Assembly: GCA_029718625.1 (NCBI GenBank)
Contig: CM056380.1
Coordinates: 14,994,786-15,058,785, forward strand
Source: Synaphobranchus kaupii
Lineage: Eukaryota; Chordata; Actinopteri; Anguilliformes; Synaphobranchidae
Length of the DNA: 64,000 bases
Direction of reading: 5' to 3'
Positions 42,810 to 54,101 of the stretch are shown piece after piece. The stretch's first letter is position 1, and each line of letters starts with the position of its first letter. A program made the translations under genes and the position numbers. The notes under the pieces were generated by a model. That model was not told the DNA's origin, made no database searches, and worked only from the letters and a program-made list of their open reading frames with translations.

Positions 42810-43851
42810 GCCAGCGCTGGTATATTCACAAAAAAATACTAAAACGTAAAATATACTCTAAGCTGGTCCAGAAAAACGACATATTTTGCGAAAGGGCGTT
42901 ATATTGAATCATCCAGGGAATTGATGGTAAGATAAAAGTAAGTTTTAGTTAATGTCTATGGTCTAAATGAATGGGGAAGTCACTTCCGAAACCAGTGTGA
43001 CATAGTCACTTGAGTAGGCTATTCGAAGAAATAAGAAAGTAGGTCTATCATATGTATGGGTGCAGTTAATTAAGTCATTAAACCGGTTGGCCAACATCTT
43101 AAAATATTTGAAATGCTGTCTTCATTCAGTATTTCATGTTAGAACATATTATCCCCATTTTCTCTTGCTTGGTTTATGGGACGGACGGACCAACTTTTTG
43201 TTTTCCGTTCACATTGTTTTTTTAACAAAAGTAGATTTCAAATTTCTCCCTCCACTACAATCTCAATAATTTAACCTGGCACCGCCATGTTTACACAAAT
43301 GTAAATAAATAGTCAGGAGTTACCAGAGACAACAACAGTAACTCTGCCTTTGCCGAACATACTACTTGGCTAAGGATATGGTGCCAGTTTATACCGTTGG
43401 CAAAGAAGGCAGTCAAGCCTAATTAAAGAAGTTAAATAAACGGTACCAGGCAGATCCCCTCAAGAACGTATTTCTCCCAAGTGGAATTCTTTGCTACTAT
43501 GACGGATCTTCATAGGTAATTATGTTAGTAATTTGTTTAACTCATTCAGTGCCGAGGGCGACTATAGTCGACCACAGCCGTCTTTACTACACCGGTAAAG
43601 AATTCTGGACTTCAGTCGGGAAAAATGAAACGATGACCAATTTACAATTGCTATTTTTTTAAACATGGTTCTAGATGGTTATATTTATCCCATGTTTAAA
43701 AAACATGTCTAACTATCTAAACCAACATCGAGGCGTGGGAATTTGGTTGTTGAATATAATTAAATATATGTTTTATTGCATTTCGTATCGTCATCGCAAT
43801 ATCCAATATGTTTATTGCACATCACACATTTTTCCCATATCGTGCAGCCCT
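42810..43851. other. Spacer between the two minisatellites, ending in a hAT-like terminus
   Basis: Unique AT-rich sequence. The last 90 bases (about 43765-43851) end ATATCGTGCAGCCCTA, resembling the end of a widespread fish hAT-type element (TAGGGCTGCACGATAT on the other strand). The matching opposite end was not found. The array resumes three bases later. Confidence 0.5.
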
Positions 43852-43854
43852 ACT

Positions 43855-44705
43855 CTTCACTATGTTGGGTCAGCTCTGCATACTCTCTACTGTCTTGGGT
43901 CAGCTCTGCATACTCTCCACTCTATGTTGGGTCAGCTCTGCATACTCTCCACTCTATGTTGAGTCAGCTCTGCATACTCTCCACTCTATTTTGGGTCAGC
44001 TCTGCATACTCTCCACTCTATTTTGGGTCAGCTCTGCATACTCTCCACTCTATGTTGAGTCAGCTCTGCATACTCTCCACTCTGTGTTGGGTCAGCTCTG
44101 CATACTCTCCACTCTATGTTGAGTCAGCTCTGCATACTCTCCGCTCTGTGTTGGGTCAGCTCTGCATACTCTCCACTCTATGTTGGGTCAGCTCTGCATA
44201 CTCTCCACTCTATGTTGAGTCAGCTCTGCATACTCTCCACTCTATGTTGAGTCAGCTCTGCATACTCTCCACTCTGTGTTGGGTCAGCTCTGCATACTCT
44301 CCACTCTATGTTGAGTCAGCTCTGCATACTCTCCGCTCTGTGTTGGGTCAGCTCTGCATACTCTCCACTCTGTGTTGGGTCAGCTCTGCATACTCTCCAC
44401 TCTGTGTTGGGTCAGCTCTGCATACTCTCCACTCTATGTTGGGTCAGCTCTGCATACTCTCCACTCTATGTTGAGTCAGCTCTGCATACTCTCCACTCTG
44501 TGTTGGGTCAGCTCTGCATACTCTCCACTCTGTGTTGGGTCAGCTCTGCATACTCTCCACTCTATGTTGGATCAGCTCTGCATACTCTTCACTATGTTGG
44601 GTCAGCTCTGCATGCTCTTCACTATGTTGGGTCAGCTCTGCATGCTCTTCACTATGTTGGGTCAGCTCTGCATACTCTCCACTCTGTTGGGTCAGCTCTG
44701 CATCC
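43855..44705. repeat. Minisatellite II in fam210b intron 2, 32-bp unit, about 26 copies
   Basis: The unit is TCTGCATACTCTCCACTCTA + TGTTGGGTCAGC, the minisatellite I unit plus two bases (CTCTA for CTA). The first one or two units and the last few (44577-44690) are 30-bp type, so both unit lengths occur in this array. Frames of up to 232 codons are artefacts. Confidence 0.97.
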
Positions 44706-44709
44706 CTCT

Positions 44710-45994
44710 TGCCCTCAGCTGATGTGTGGGTTTTGGTCGGTAGGGACTTGGGCCAGGTGTGTACTCCCCTTCCCTGTAAAATGCTTCAGGATTATGTGGT
44801 GAGAACCACTATATAAATTCAGCCCATTATGAATTATGGTTGTTATTATATAGGCCAGGGGTGTGCTGTTATGGGGACAGTTGACAGGTTTCTAACATTC
44901 GGTGTGTGTGGATTATGGGCAAGGGGGCAAATGTGGACATTCTACCGATTTCTCGCATTCCACATGTGATCACTCATGGGTTTTATCAAAACAGACTTCC
45001 GCCTACAGTTAATTATCCTTCATCTGTCATTCATCGTTCTGCAGCTTCGGCCACCTTGTACTGTGTAAATTAATAATTATACAATGCTTTGCAGGTAGAG
45101 TAGTCGGAAGGATCCAAAGGTTAAAACCATAAACGTCACAGCCCGTAATTTATTTACTCCTTTGAAAATTAAGGGTTTTCCTCTGCAAAATCAAGTTTAT
45201 CTTGAATGTAAATGTCATACTGTGGCCTGAACTCAATCAACATTTGTCCTTCAACTTAACCTGCGATGAAATTCGAATGTTTTTTTCACAAACACACTTT
45301 GGTGAGTTGGTGCCATTTTGGTGACGACTAACTTTTGCATTTAATGGTGACCCACAGTTATATGGACAGAAGTTGATTGAATCCAGGCCATAATGTGATA
45401 ACCACTGGAGATGAATGGGTTTGGCGTATCAGGTTGTGTGGTGGAAAGCACGACATGAACGACAGCAGAGACTTGATTGAATCCCGACCTGCCTACAGTC
45501 CAGGGAATCGGCCGTTCTGTCAAAGCCTACGAAGGTGTGGATCAAATGGGCCACATTACCTCTGTCTCAGTGGGATTAATGCGGGATCATGTGACAAGCT
45601 CCGCAGTCTCCTAGGAGACCGCTGGCTCTGCTGCTGTGGTAAGCGCTCACGTTTCACTGCAGACCAGCTGTGATCCGCTTGGCACTGTGAGGGAGGGGCA
45701 CAGGAACTGTGAACTACTCAAAGGCCGTGACCCCTGACCCACTTCTGATATCCTTTCTTTTTTCTCTTTGTTCCCTTGGATTTCCTTTTGGGTAATGCTA
45801 TAGGTATTAGGTATAGCTTTTGGGTAATGCTATAGGTATTAGGTATAGCTGTTGAAGATTATCTGTCTGATCATACCTTTGTTTCTTTGTGTCTGTTAGG
45901 TTAATAATACACTTATTGATTATAAATGGGCCTCTGTGCCTTGATGATACGGCATTTTTGTATTCCTGAGAGTAACACTGATGTTCTCCATTAC
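44710..45994. other. Intronic sequence, no gene recognised
   Basis: Mostly unique. A perfect 33-bp direct duplication (TTTTGGGTAATGCTATAGGT + ATTAGGTATAGC) lies at about 45786-45850. The open frame at 45377-45673 has no recognisable domain. Confidence 0.5.
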
Positions 45995-46040
45995 TGGTTG
46001 TCGCTCTAGATAAGTGCATCTGCCAAAGTAATGTAATGTA
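45995..46040 (+). mobile_element. SINE/LINE 3' tail fragment
   Basis: TGTCGCTCTAGATAAGTGCA + TCTGCCAAAGTAATGTAATG, a diverged copy of the tail at 8050-8108 with a (TAATG)n end. Confidence 0.6.
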
Positions 46041-46557
46041 AGTCCATCCATTCTGTGCTTGCCAAAGTGGTCGGTGTACGGTTTTCTTTCTCTGTTTAAT
46101 TGTAATTTAAAAGTACATTTATTTTTTAAATTTTTTTAAGTGCTACGGTACATATTCAGGATTAGCCTATCATTTTGCACAGTATTACAGACAAACCTTA
46201 TGTAGATATACTCCATATATAACTCATTATTTCCTTATGCCAGTTCCCTAACATACTTTAAATTGTACTTCTTTTTTAAACATACTTGTGCTCCTCAGTC
46301 AACTTTAGCAATGTTTCCCCTTTTATAAATGAGGCCTACAGAGTTTGCCGCCCCCACCTAAAAATATAAAGGGTCAGGTAAAGGGTCAGGTAAAGATCTA
46401 GTTTTTATTCCCTGTAAATGTAGGCTAACGAGATTGGGGAGAAAGTGACATTGGGAGCCGTTCTGATACTACAGAAGCCAACGCAACCGACACTGAGTGA
46501 GTCTGTGTGGAACCCGGTCTGGCTTGAGGACCGTCGCCACAAACCATGGCTTTATGA

Positions 46558-46672
46558 CACACGCCTAGGAGCGTAACTAACTCATCAGTGAAGTACACAC
46601 GCCTAGGAGCGTAACTAACTCATCAGTGAAGTACACACGCCTAGGAGCGTAACTAACTCATCAGTGAAGTTT
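46558..46672. repeat. Tandem repeat, 38-bp unit, 3 copies
   Basis: ACGCCTAGGAGCGTAACTAA + CTCATCAGTGAAGTACAC repeated at 46561, 46599 and 46637 without visible divergence over the shared part, so it is recent. Confidence 0.95.
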
Positions 46673-46679
46673 GCGATCT

Positions 46680-47085
46680 TTGTTAGATAATGAAACTGAA
46701 ATATCCCAATCACAGAGCAGCGTTTAAACAACGCTAGTTTAGCCATCTTTTTTTAACATAACGTTAATCTGATTGATTAGAATAATTTATCATCTCTTCT
46801 CGCGTCCTTCTTCATTATTTTTCAGGTCTTATTTTCTTCGATTTCTCTGATATTTTGAAGTACTTGAATCGATGAAGCCAAATGACATTTATAATGCCAT
46901 TTCAGCCATTTTCAATACAGTTCTGACGTAGGGATGCTTTGCCAGTTGTTGCAGGCAACACAAGCAGGCAGTGGAGAGAGGCAGGGCAGAAAGGAGATTT
47001 ATTGAGGTGCCTACTCTGTATACTGTACTCACAGTGGAAAAAATGAAACATAGGTTAGCATTACACAGGTTATGTGTGTGAAAAT

Positions 47086-47119
<34 letters not shown>

Positions 47120-47765
47120 TGGGGGGAACACTGTTTAGGATTCATTGAGTTTAACTGAATGAAATTAAAATGAAGATTTTCTCATCTTGCGTGTATAATA
47201 AAAACATCATGCGCTCTGGGATTGTCTTTCTTGATTTCATTTGATGTCACAGTTTCTATGTGTGCTGAAGAAATGCTACACTTCAGGGAACAAATGTGCT
47301 TGAAAGGATGAGATTGATTTCACTTTTGGCTAGCCATGTATACACACACACACAAACGTTTCTTGATTCATTTGCATTGTTTTAACACATTTTTTCTTCA
47401 TTCCCAGATTTGATTGGTGGTTAAAACTTGAATAAGCATGATAAAATTGAAATACATCAACCATCTTAGTTTAAAGAAAACCATATTGTAAGACCCAATG
47501 TAGGAAAAGGGGTTAAAAACGGGAACGTCAGTGTAAGCATGCGCCACCTGGTGTTTATTGTGGGCATTGCTTACAGTTGGTCTATTATGTCTTTTACTGG
47601 AGAAAGAATCAGACTGAGAATATTATACAAGGGGCCTCCACCACTGCAGCAGTTAAATTATTTCTGTTTCAACAGACACTGATAAAATTGTACTATCTTG
47701 CAGATAATGGAATTTTAACCATAATGAAAGGTTTACCAGATTCTCGTTAAACACGGTATAGGTGG
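46680..47765. other. Intronic sequence, no gene recognised; poly-C run
   Basis: Contains a run of 33 C at 47087-47119, probably a sequencing and assembly hazard. Otherwise AT-rich unique sequence. Confidence 0.5.
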
Positions 47766-48100
47766 AGTTGCTGGTGGCTCATCCTGTTAAGGCACTGTTC
47801 TAGTGCATGGATGGGCCCCCGGGTCTGGTATTGAATCGGGACTGTGGCCGGCAGTTGGCTCTAGCGTTGCCCAGGGATGGGAGGGTTTTAGTCAGTCCCC
47901 ACCTGTCTATCGGATGCCCGTAAGTCCGCCTGTTGAGTTGCGCATGATGTGTCTTCCTCCGACTCATGTTTGTGAGCCCGACTTGTGGACCACGGTGTGA
48001 TTAGAAAAGGCGACTTCGTAGGAGAACGTGTGCATGTCCGCACTCTCCCAAAAAAATCTATAGACGGGGTTGTGGCAATGATGAATATGATTGGGCATCT
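47766..48100 (+). mobile_element. tRNA-derived SINE in fam210b intron 2
   Basis: A-box-like TGGTGGCTCATCCTGTTAAG and B-box-like GGTATTGAATCGGGAC about 45 bp apart, followed by a body with GATGTGTCTTCCTCCGACTC and a TCTCCCAAAAAAATC tail. Target duplications were not resolved. Its 3' end lies about 180 bp before the exon 3 acceptor. Confidence 0.6.
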
Positions 48101-48277
48101 CAAATCAGAGAGAAAATAAAGCGCATATGTTGGAGGAGCTGCAGAAGCTGTTCATGATATCGCTAGCCCTTGTGATATTAATTTGCTGTGTGTGACTGTC
48201 TGTGTGTGTGTTTGTGTGTCTGTGTATGTGTGTGTGTGTGTGTCTGTGTGTGTTTGTGCTCTTATCTCTCTCCACAG

Positions 48278-48494
48278 TGGGATCGACATGGCCGCCATCC
48301 TCTTTAAACTGGGCTTCAGCGAAAAGATCCTGCAGTCCAAAATGGCCGCCGGGACCAGCACATTCGTCCTGGCCTACGCCGTGCACAAGCTCTTTGCGCC
48401 CGTGAGAATGAGCATCACCCTGGTCTCCGTGCCGTTCATTGTGCGCTACTTCAGGAAAACCGGCCTCTTCAAACCCCCAGTGACACCGCCCTGA
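48278..48494 (+). CDS. fam210b: fam210b-like exon 3 (rest of DUF1279, stop)
   Basis: Acceptor TCTCTCTCCACAG, preceded by a (GT)n tract at 48186-48258. Completes Ser 251 and encodes residues 252-322: G-I-D-M-A-A-I-L-F-K-L-G-F, Q-S-K-M-A-A-G-T-S-T-F-V-L-A-Y-A-V-H-K-L-F-A-P-V-R and S-I-T-L-V-S-V-P-F-I-V-R-Y-F, ending K-P-P-V-T-P-P and TGA. The M-A-A-G-T-S-T-F and H-K-L-F-A-P-V-R blocks are the most conserved part of DUF1279. This region supplies the second hydrophobic segment, proposed to span or contact the inner mitochondrial membrane. Near-identity of these blocks to vertebrate FAM210B makes this the firmest call in the window. Confidence 0.95.
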
Positions 48495-49208
48495 GGGACC
48501 ACGCCCCCCCCCCCCCCCGCCCACAGAACCCTCTCTTGGGACCACATGTCTAATTTAGGGGCGAGACGAGTAGGAGCAGGGAACACTGCCGGCCCCCACC
48601 CCCACATGTGGAAACAGTATCTTTTTTTGTATCTCCTTGACGACGGGTCCTTTTCCCTTAACGGGTTTCGTTGATTAGTAGAAGCCTCCCCGTGCTTTAC
48701 TTGACAGCACTGAAACTTTTCACAATCACTGCATTGTCGACAGAAATGTTGCAGATGAATCCTGTACGACACAAAGCTTTACTGTTAACAGCAATATTAA
48801 CGTGGGTGTAACATCTGTAAAGCAATCTACATAGACAGGGACAAGATGACTTCTGATCTGTGTTATAAAAATGACTACCTACATTTGTGTTTACAATCAT
48901 AGGAAGCAGTGGGGAAAGTGACGGAGCGACTTTTGAATTGATGCTCTTTATAGTGTTGAGAGGTTGATATGTTTTGTCTTGACAAGCCAGTCACGAGCCT
49001 CGGCTCTTACAGGAGCCGTGTGCAGTCTGGACGGAAGGAGACTTACGCTAACTTTGTTGTTAACATTTTTTTTTGTATCTCGGGTGGACTGTGGACCAGA
49101 AGAATTATTCAGGTAGAATTTGTGTTCTGTGATAAACTTTCAATTTCAAACTTTCAGGTGTAGCCTACTGCTAATTCCATTTACATCCCTATTTATTGAG
49201 TTTGTGTG
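48495..49208 (+). other. fam210b: fam210b 3'UTR (extent unknown)
   Basis: Non-repetitive sequence after the TGA. No AATAAA was spotted in this stretch, so the poly(A) site is not fixed. A C run lies at 48507-48519. Confidence 0.5.
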
Positions 49209-49499
49209 TAGTCCAGGGATCTCAAACCCAGTCTTAGTGGGCTGCAGGTTTAACTCCAGTCTTAGAGGGCCTCAGGTTTATCTCCAGTCTTAGAGGGCTG
49301 CAGGTTTAACTCCAGTCATAGAGGGCTGCAGGTTTAACTCCAGTCATAGAGCGCTGCAGGTTTAACTCCAGTCTTAGAGGGCTGCAGGTTTAACTCCAGT
49401 CTTAGTGGGCTGCAGGTTTAACTCCAGTCTTAGAGGGCTGCAGGTTTAACTCCAGTCTTAGAGGGCTGCAGGTTTAACTCCAGTCCTGGAGGGCTGCAG
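49209..49499. repeat. Minisatellite, 28-bp unit, about 10 copies
   Basis: The unit is GTCTTAGAGGGCTGCAGGTT + TAACTCCA. It appears to be an expansion of the left edge of a common fish repeat (CCAGTCCTGGAGGGCTGCAG), the remainder of which lies at 51107-51310. Confidence 0.9.
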
Positions 49500-51098
49500 T
49501 AGAGGTCTTCATGGGTCCAAAAAGTGAGACCCGTTGCGAAATGAACCCATGGCTCTGTTTCCCGAACCCAACCCACATAAATTAATTTTCAAAAAACAAA
49601 ATACCGAAATGGACCCGAGGACAGTCGGACCCGTTCCTAAATGGACCCGAGGAAATTTGGAACCATCAGTCGTGAATGAGAGAGATGTGCGGGGCTAGAC
49701 CTGGCGCTGGTCAGTACCTACACCTATAGGCTAAATGACTTGCGCCTACCCATACCGTAATGATGAATGAATCATATTATACAGATCTCGGACAGAGGGT
49801 AGCTAACTAGCTGTTTAGTTAGCTAATTGAATGTCAATTAAACTCACTTTTAAAATGTCAGCTGCTTTTTAAAAGCAATTAGCCTAATTGTAGCCTAATT
49901 CACAGCCTACTAAATCAACCCATTTCAGGCCCTTTAACTGCAACGACACTGTTCCCACAAAATGCGTCATTTGACACCCATTTAGGCTTGTCTGGATTGT
50001 TTCTACTGTAATTGCATTTTCACAATTTCATAAAAGTTTATCCTGCTAGGCCTATTTCAAAGGTTATTATCATGAAATTTAATAATTATTTTCACAAAGA
50101 ATGCATCACGGAATGTATCCTACAACACAACGGCATATGGCTTCTGCATGAAAGAGACTACAGGCTGTTGGGTTATAACAATCGGCTAATAAGAAAGCAA
50201 CAAAGGCGAGTGATCGCCTTTTAAAATCAAAGTTTATGAAATGATAAATACAACGCAGTTATGCTATGTAAGCAAGGTTACAGAGGTTCCAAACGTGCAT
50301 GGAAGAATCTATTCATAACTGGCCTACCTTTCAAGCTTCCACACACCGTTTTGGCACAGAACTGCCAAACACCATAACTGCCAAACACCATAACTGCCAA
50401 ACACCATAACTGCCAAACACCACACAAAAAGGTCCTCCTGGGTGTCCTACTTGTTCAGCAAATCAATTACAAAATAGTGGGGTTTCACACAAAATGTATA
50501 TTTGTCAATGTGAAACAGCTCTCATTTCCAATGCGGAGAGCTGACTAATCTGTCTGTGGGCAGGAACAACATGAACATCCCCACACACCAAAAACAAAGA
50601 CCACGTAATTAAAAGAACTGGTTAAAAAAAAAAAAAACAATAGCTTACTATGGAGTTACGTGCTTGTTCCTGTTTTTGATTTCTGTTGATTTTACAATAG
50701 GCTACATAGAAGTGAATTTGGCTACATCCAAAGAGAGATTTCAATCAGCCGATAATAGGTCAACCAAAATTACAAATAGCTACTATCCAACAGTGGAACA
50801 AAAAATGTTGGATGTCACATGCTGCTTTGGGCAGTGGGCAGAGGCAGACTACTTCTCCAGAGGTTTTTAAACGTTTTTCTTTTTTCCAGTTTTAGATTCA
50901 TAACATAGCTTAGGCTATAAAGAATTAATTACAAACATATATTAGTAACGTCGGTCAGTTCCAGTTCCAGTTAGGCTATCCGAGACCCGTGGCTATTATT
51001 TCAGTTCCAACCTGCAGGCCTACCAGAGAGATGAGTCACAGCTGTGGACCTGAATCCGCTCCAGTTTTCAGGCCCGTGTGGACCCGTGAAAACCTCTA
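49500..51098. mobile_element. hAT-like non-autonomous transposon (about 1.6 kb)
   Basis: Ends TAGAGGTCTTCATGGGTCC (49500-49518) and GGACCCGTGAAAACCTCTA (51080-51098) are inverted repeats. They are flanked by 8-bp near-duplications, GGCTGCAG (49492-49499) and GGCAGCAG (51099-51106). Subterminal GGACCCG motifs repeat near the left end (49610-49650) and at the right, as is usual for hAT transposase binding. No transposase recognised; a 16-bp tandem (AACTGCCAAACACCAT, four copies, 50360-50425) lies inside. Confidence 0.85.
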
Positions 51099-51106
51099 GG
51101 CAGCAG

Positions 51107-51310
51107 TGTCTGCAGGATCAACTGCAGTCCTGGAGGGTGTCCTGTTTTCTGGTGTCTTTCAGCACAGAAGTCCTTCATTTAAGTTATTGATTGACTAAGG
51201 AGTCCACACACCTTGTTCCAAGGCCTAAATTGGATGCTGATTTGAAAGGAAATCACAAAATCTACAGACACTGCAGCCCACCAGAACTAGAGTTTCAGAT
51301 CTCTATCAAA
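51107..51310. repeat. Right part of a common dispersed repeat split by the hAT-like element
   Basis: TGTCTGCAGGATCAACTGCA, GATTGACTAAGGAGTCCACA, TTCCAAGGCCTAAATTGGAT and ACAGACACTGCAGCCCACCA are the typical right half of a frequent fish repeat with complementary CTGCAG-rich edges. Its left edge is the 28-bp minisatellite. The open frame starting at 51191 runs through it and is not called. Confidence 0.6.
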
Positions 51311-51898
51311 AGTGGCAGTGAAAATGGGAAAAAATATGAAATTACATTAATTTTGTTTAAAATTTATGAAGCTCTTACAGGCATATGTTTTTGCAAAGAA
51401 AAGGCAGTCCAGTCCAATGATTGTCTTATTTGTGTTGACGACGTCCAAGATGAAAATTAATAAAGTTCATGTTGTGATGCTTTTGAGTCGATGAAACGAG
51501 AAAGACGACTAGGTGTTAATATGTCAATACCCTGCAGAATCTCGCGCTTAAATAAATGGGTATTTCCCACCCCTGTTTCTTCCAGTTGGGAAAGCCCATT
51601 GACTGTCAAGTGGGAAGTGCACATGCTTCTTAATAGTAAGTATCCATCAAAATCAGAAAATCTAATTTTTTTCACTTTTTGGAAATAAGACTATAGTCTT
51701 ATGTATTTCGCTGTCTTTCCACTAAACACATTTCTTAAAACACATTAATTTATTTCACCCTGGTTGTATAACACAATTTCTTATCCATCTAAATCAAACA
51801 ATGACATTTTTAATATATTTTTCCACTTTTTGGACACTATCGTCTATTCTGTATTTTGCTGTTTTACACTGAAACCCATTTCTGCTCATTAAACCACA
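51311..51898. other. No gene recognised
   Basis: AT-rich unique sequence with no coding signal. Confidence 0.5.
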
Positions 51899-51900
51899 TA

Positions 51901-53762
51901 CAGTGAGCAGCACCATAATTCATTGGACAGTGACACCTTTTTTGTTATGTTGGTTCTGTACTCTAGCACTTTGAGTTTGAAAGGATAGAATGACAATGAG
52001 GTTGAAGTGCAGACTGTCAGCTTTAATTTGAGTGTATATCCATCCATATCGGATGAACCATTTAGAAATTATAGAACCTTTTGTACATAGTCCCCCACCA
52101 TTTTCGGGCATCAAATCATTTTTAATATTTGGTCGCATATCCTTTGCATGCCATAACTTTCTGATATCTGTGACCCAACAACATGAAAAGACTCTTGATA
52201 TCTTATTTTCTGGTACTCTTACAAGCGATACTATAACCTCTCTGCATTTGAATGGATCTCTATGGGAATTTGGGGGTGGGACTAGATTTAGCTGTAAATT
52301 ATTCTGGAACAGTATGGAACACATGGTTGGCGAAATGGCTGTAAGTCATCAAGGTTCTGAGGTATCAAAAGAGCCTCAAACCATCACTCTGCTGCCAGAT
52401 ATGCAGTAGATATGGATGGATCACTTTAAGGGTACACTGTAAAAAGCAATGTATAGAATGTACTCAATAAAAGTGAGGTAACAATTTGCACTCTATTTGT
52501 TTGGGTAGATTTCACCCCATGTTTTGAGTGAAGAGTACCTAAATTTAACAACTATGACACACTAAAAGAAATTAGGTAAAGTCTACCTAACATTTCTCAA
52601 TACATTACACAACTAATTACTTATAAAAAGTGAGTAATATTAACTCTTGATTGTAGGCAATTGCTAGTAGGCAATTGTTCATCTACTTAATAATTATTAT
52701 TAATAATTGATCAATATGACTAATTAACCATTACTTATTCAGGGAAGGTTCGCTTTACTTAAAAAATTATCGACAGACACAGGAGACAATATTGATCATG
52801 TCAATTTTTTTTAATCGACCAAATGTTCAAAAAATAAAGGAGGTAAAAAAGCACCCTCTTCACTCTGCATATTCAACTGAAACAACACTTGAACACTTCA
52901 AATGTGGATTCCAGTTTTGTTTTGTTTTTCAAACACAAACACTGTCTTATGGTCATGCCATTACTTTCTTAAACGGTTTGAGTAACGGTTTGAGTAACAG
53001 CCTAGAGAAGGCTAACGTTACAAACTTAAATTCCTTGTCTAACAGAGAAGCACGCCGACTACAAATCTTGTGATAGATCTTACCATTAAATACGTTAACA
53101 TTTGCATTCATGATATGATACACAGCAACATGTTAAACAAGAATCTCACCTTCAACACTCCAGAATCCCGCCAATGAAACGGATAGACCCTGGCCTGGAG
53201 CCAAGAACCAGCGCATACTCAATGTCTTTGAGTAGATTTTATAATGTTTTTTTATGTTGCAATTGTTACTGTTAAAAAATAGGTAGTGTAGGTAAAATTT
53301 GCCCATTATTATATATTTCACTTGCTGGCTAATATACTGTCAGTAAAATTTAAACGATTTGCATGGTTTGTATTTACCACCCTCCAAAATACAGTGTAGT
53401 TTCTCCTGACAAATTTTCCTATTGAACTCTGGGAAAATAAATCAGGAGAAGAAACCTTTAAAGTGATCCATCCATATCTACTGCATATCTGCCAGCAGAG
53501 TGATGGTTTAAGGCTTGTTTGATACGTCAGACCCTTGATGACCTAGAGCCATTTAGCCAACCATGTGTTCCATACTGTTCCAGTGTAATTTACAGTTAAA
53601 TCTAGTCTCGCCCCCCAATTCCCATAGAGATCCATTCAAATGCAGAGAGGGGGGGGACTATGTACAGATACATTGTCATTGTATCCTTTCAAACTAAAAG
53701 TGCAGTACAGAACCAAAATAACAAAAAATGTGTCACTGTCCAATGAATTATGGTGCTCACTG
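51901..53762. mobile_element. Composite Tc1/mariner-like element C
   Basis: Left end CAGTGAGCAGCACCATAATT + CATTGGACAGTGACACC; the right end is its complement, ending GGTGCTCACTG. TA lies at 51899-51900 and 53763-53764. The subterminal arms (TTGGTTCTGTACTCTAGCAC ... GTACATAGTCCCCC) match the arms inside element B. The interior is the foldback core (52120-52433 and 53399-53650) split by another insertion. No transposase. Confidence 0.88.
52435..53398. mobile_element. Insertion within the foldback core of element C
   Basis: Begins ACACTGTAAAAAGC and ends CCAAAATACAGTGT, so 8-bp inverted ends (ACACTGTA). It interrupts the core exactly where other copies read AAGGGTTGTTTCTCCTGAC. The interior is AT-rich with a GGTTTGAGTAAC duplication at about 52977. 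Target duplication not resolved. Confidence 0.6.
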
Positions 53763-54101
53763 TAAGCTATCTGATAATCATGCTTTAAAAATCAACTCGC
53801 TCTCCATTTAAAAACTCTTGAAATTTGGTGCACTTTTCTCATGTTTTTTTCTTAGATAACCTTTTATTTAGATATTTTTCTCAGATCTAATTGACACACT
53901 AAATACATAATTTTAAGATGTAATTGTCAAATCTAAAACTGCATGAGTACGTTCTAAATAGAGTACTTGAATAATAAATCTTCAGAATATTTCTTCATTT
54001 TTTGTTCACACCCTTGATGAAAATGAACAAAAAAGACTGTCGAAAAGGCTGTATCCTAGAACAATATTTTAATTCTCTAATTTGGAAAATATTTTACTTT
54101 A

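Noticed and set aside
41633..42907. 424-codon and 304-codon frames on opposite strands
   Set aside because: Readings of the 30-bp minisatellite within fam210b intron 2.
51191..51460. 89-codon frame as a novel small gene
   Set aside because: Its 5' half is a common dispersed fish repeat (GATTGACTAAGGAGTCCACA), and no domain is visible.
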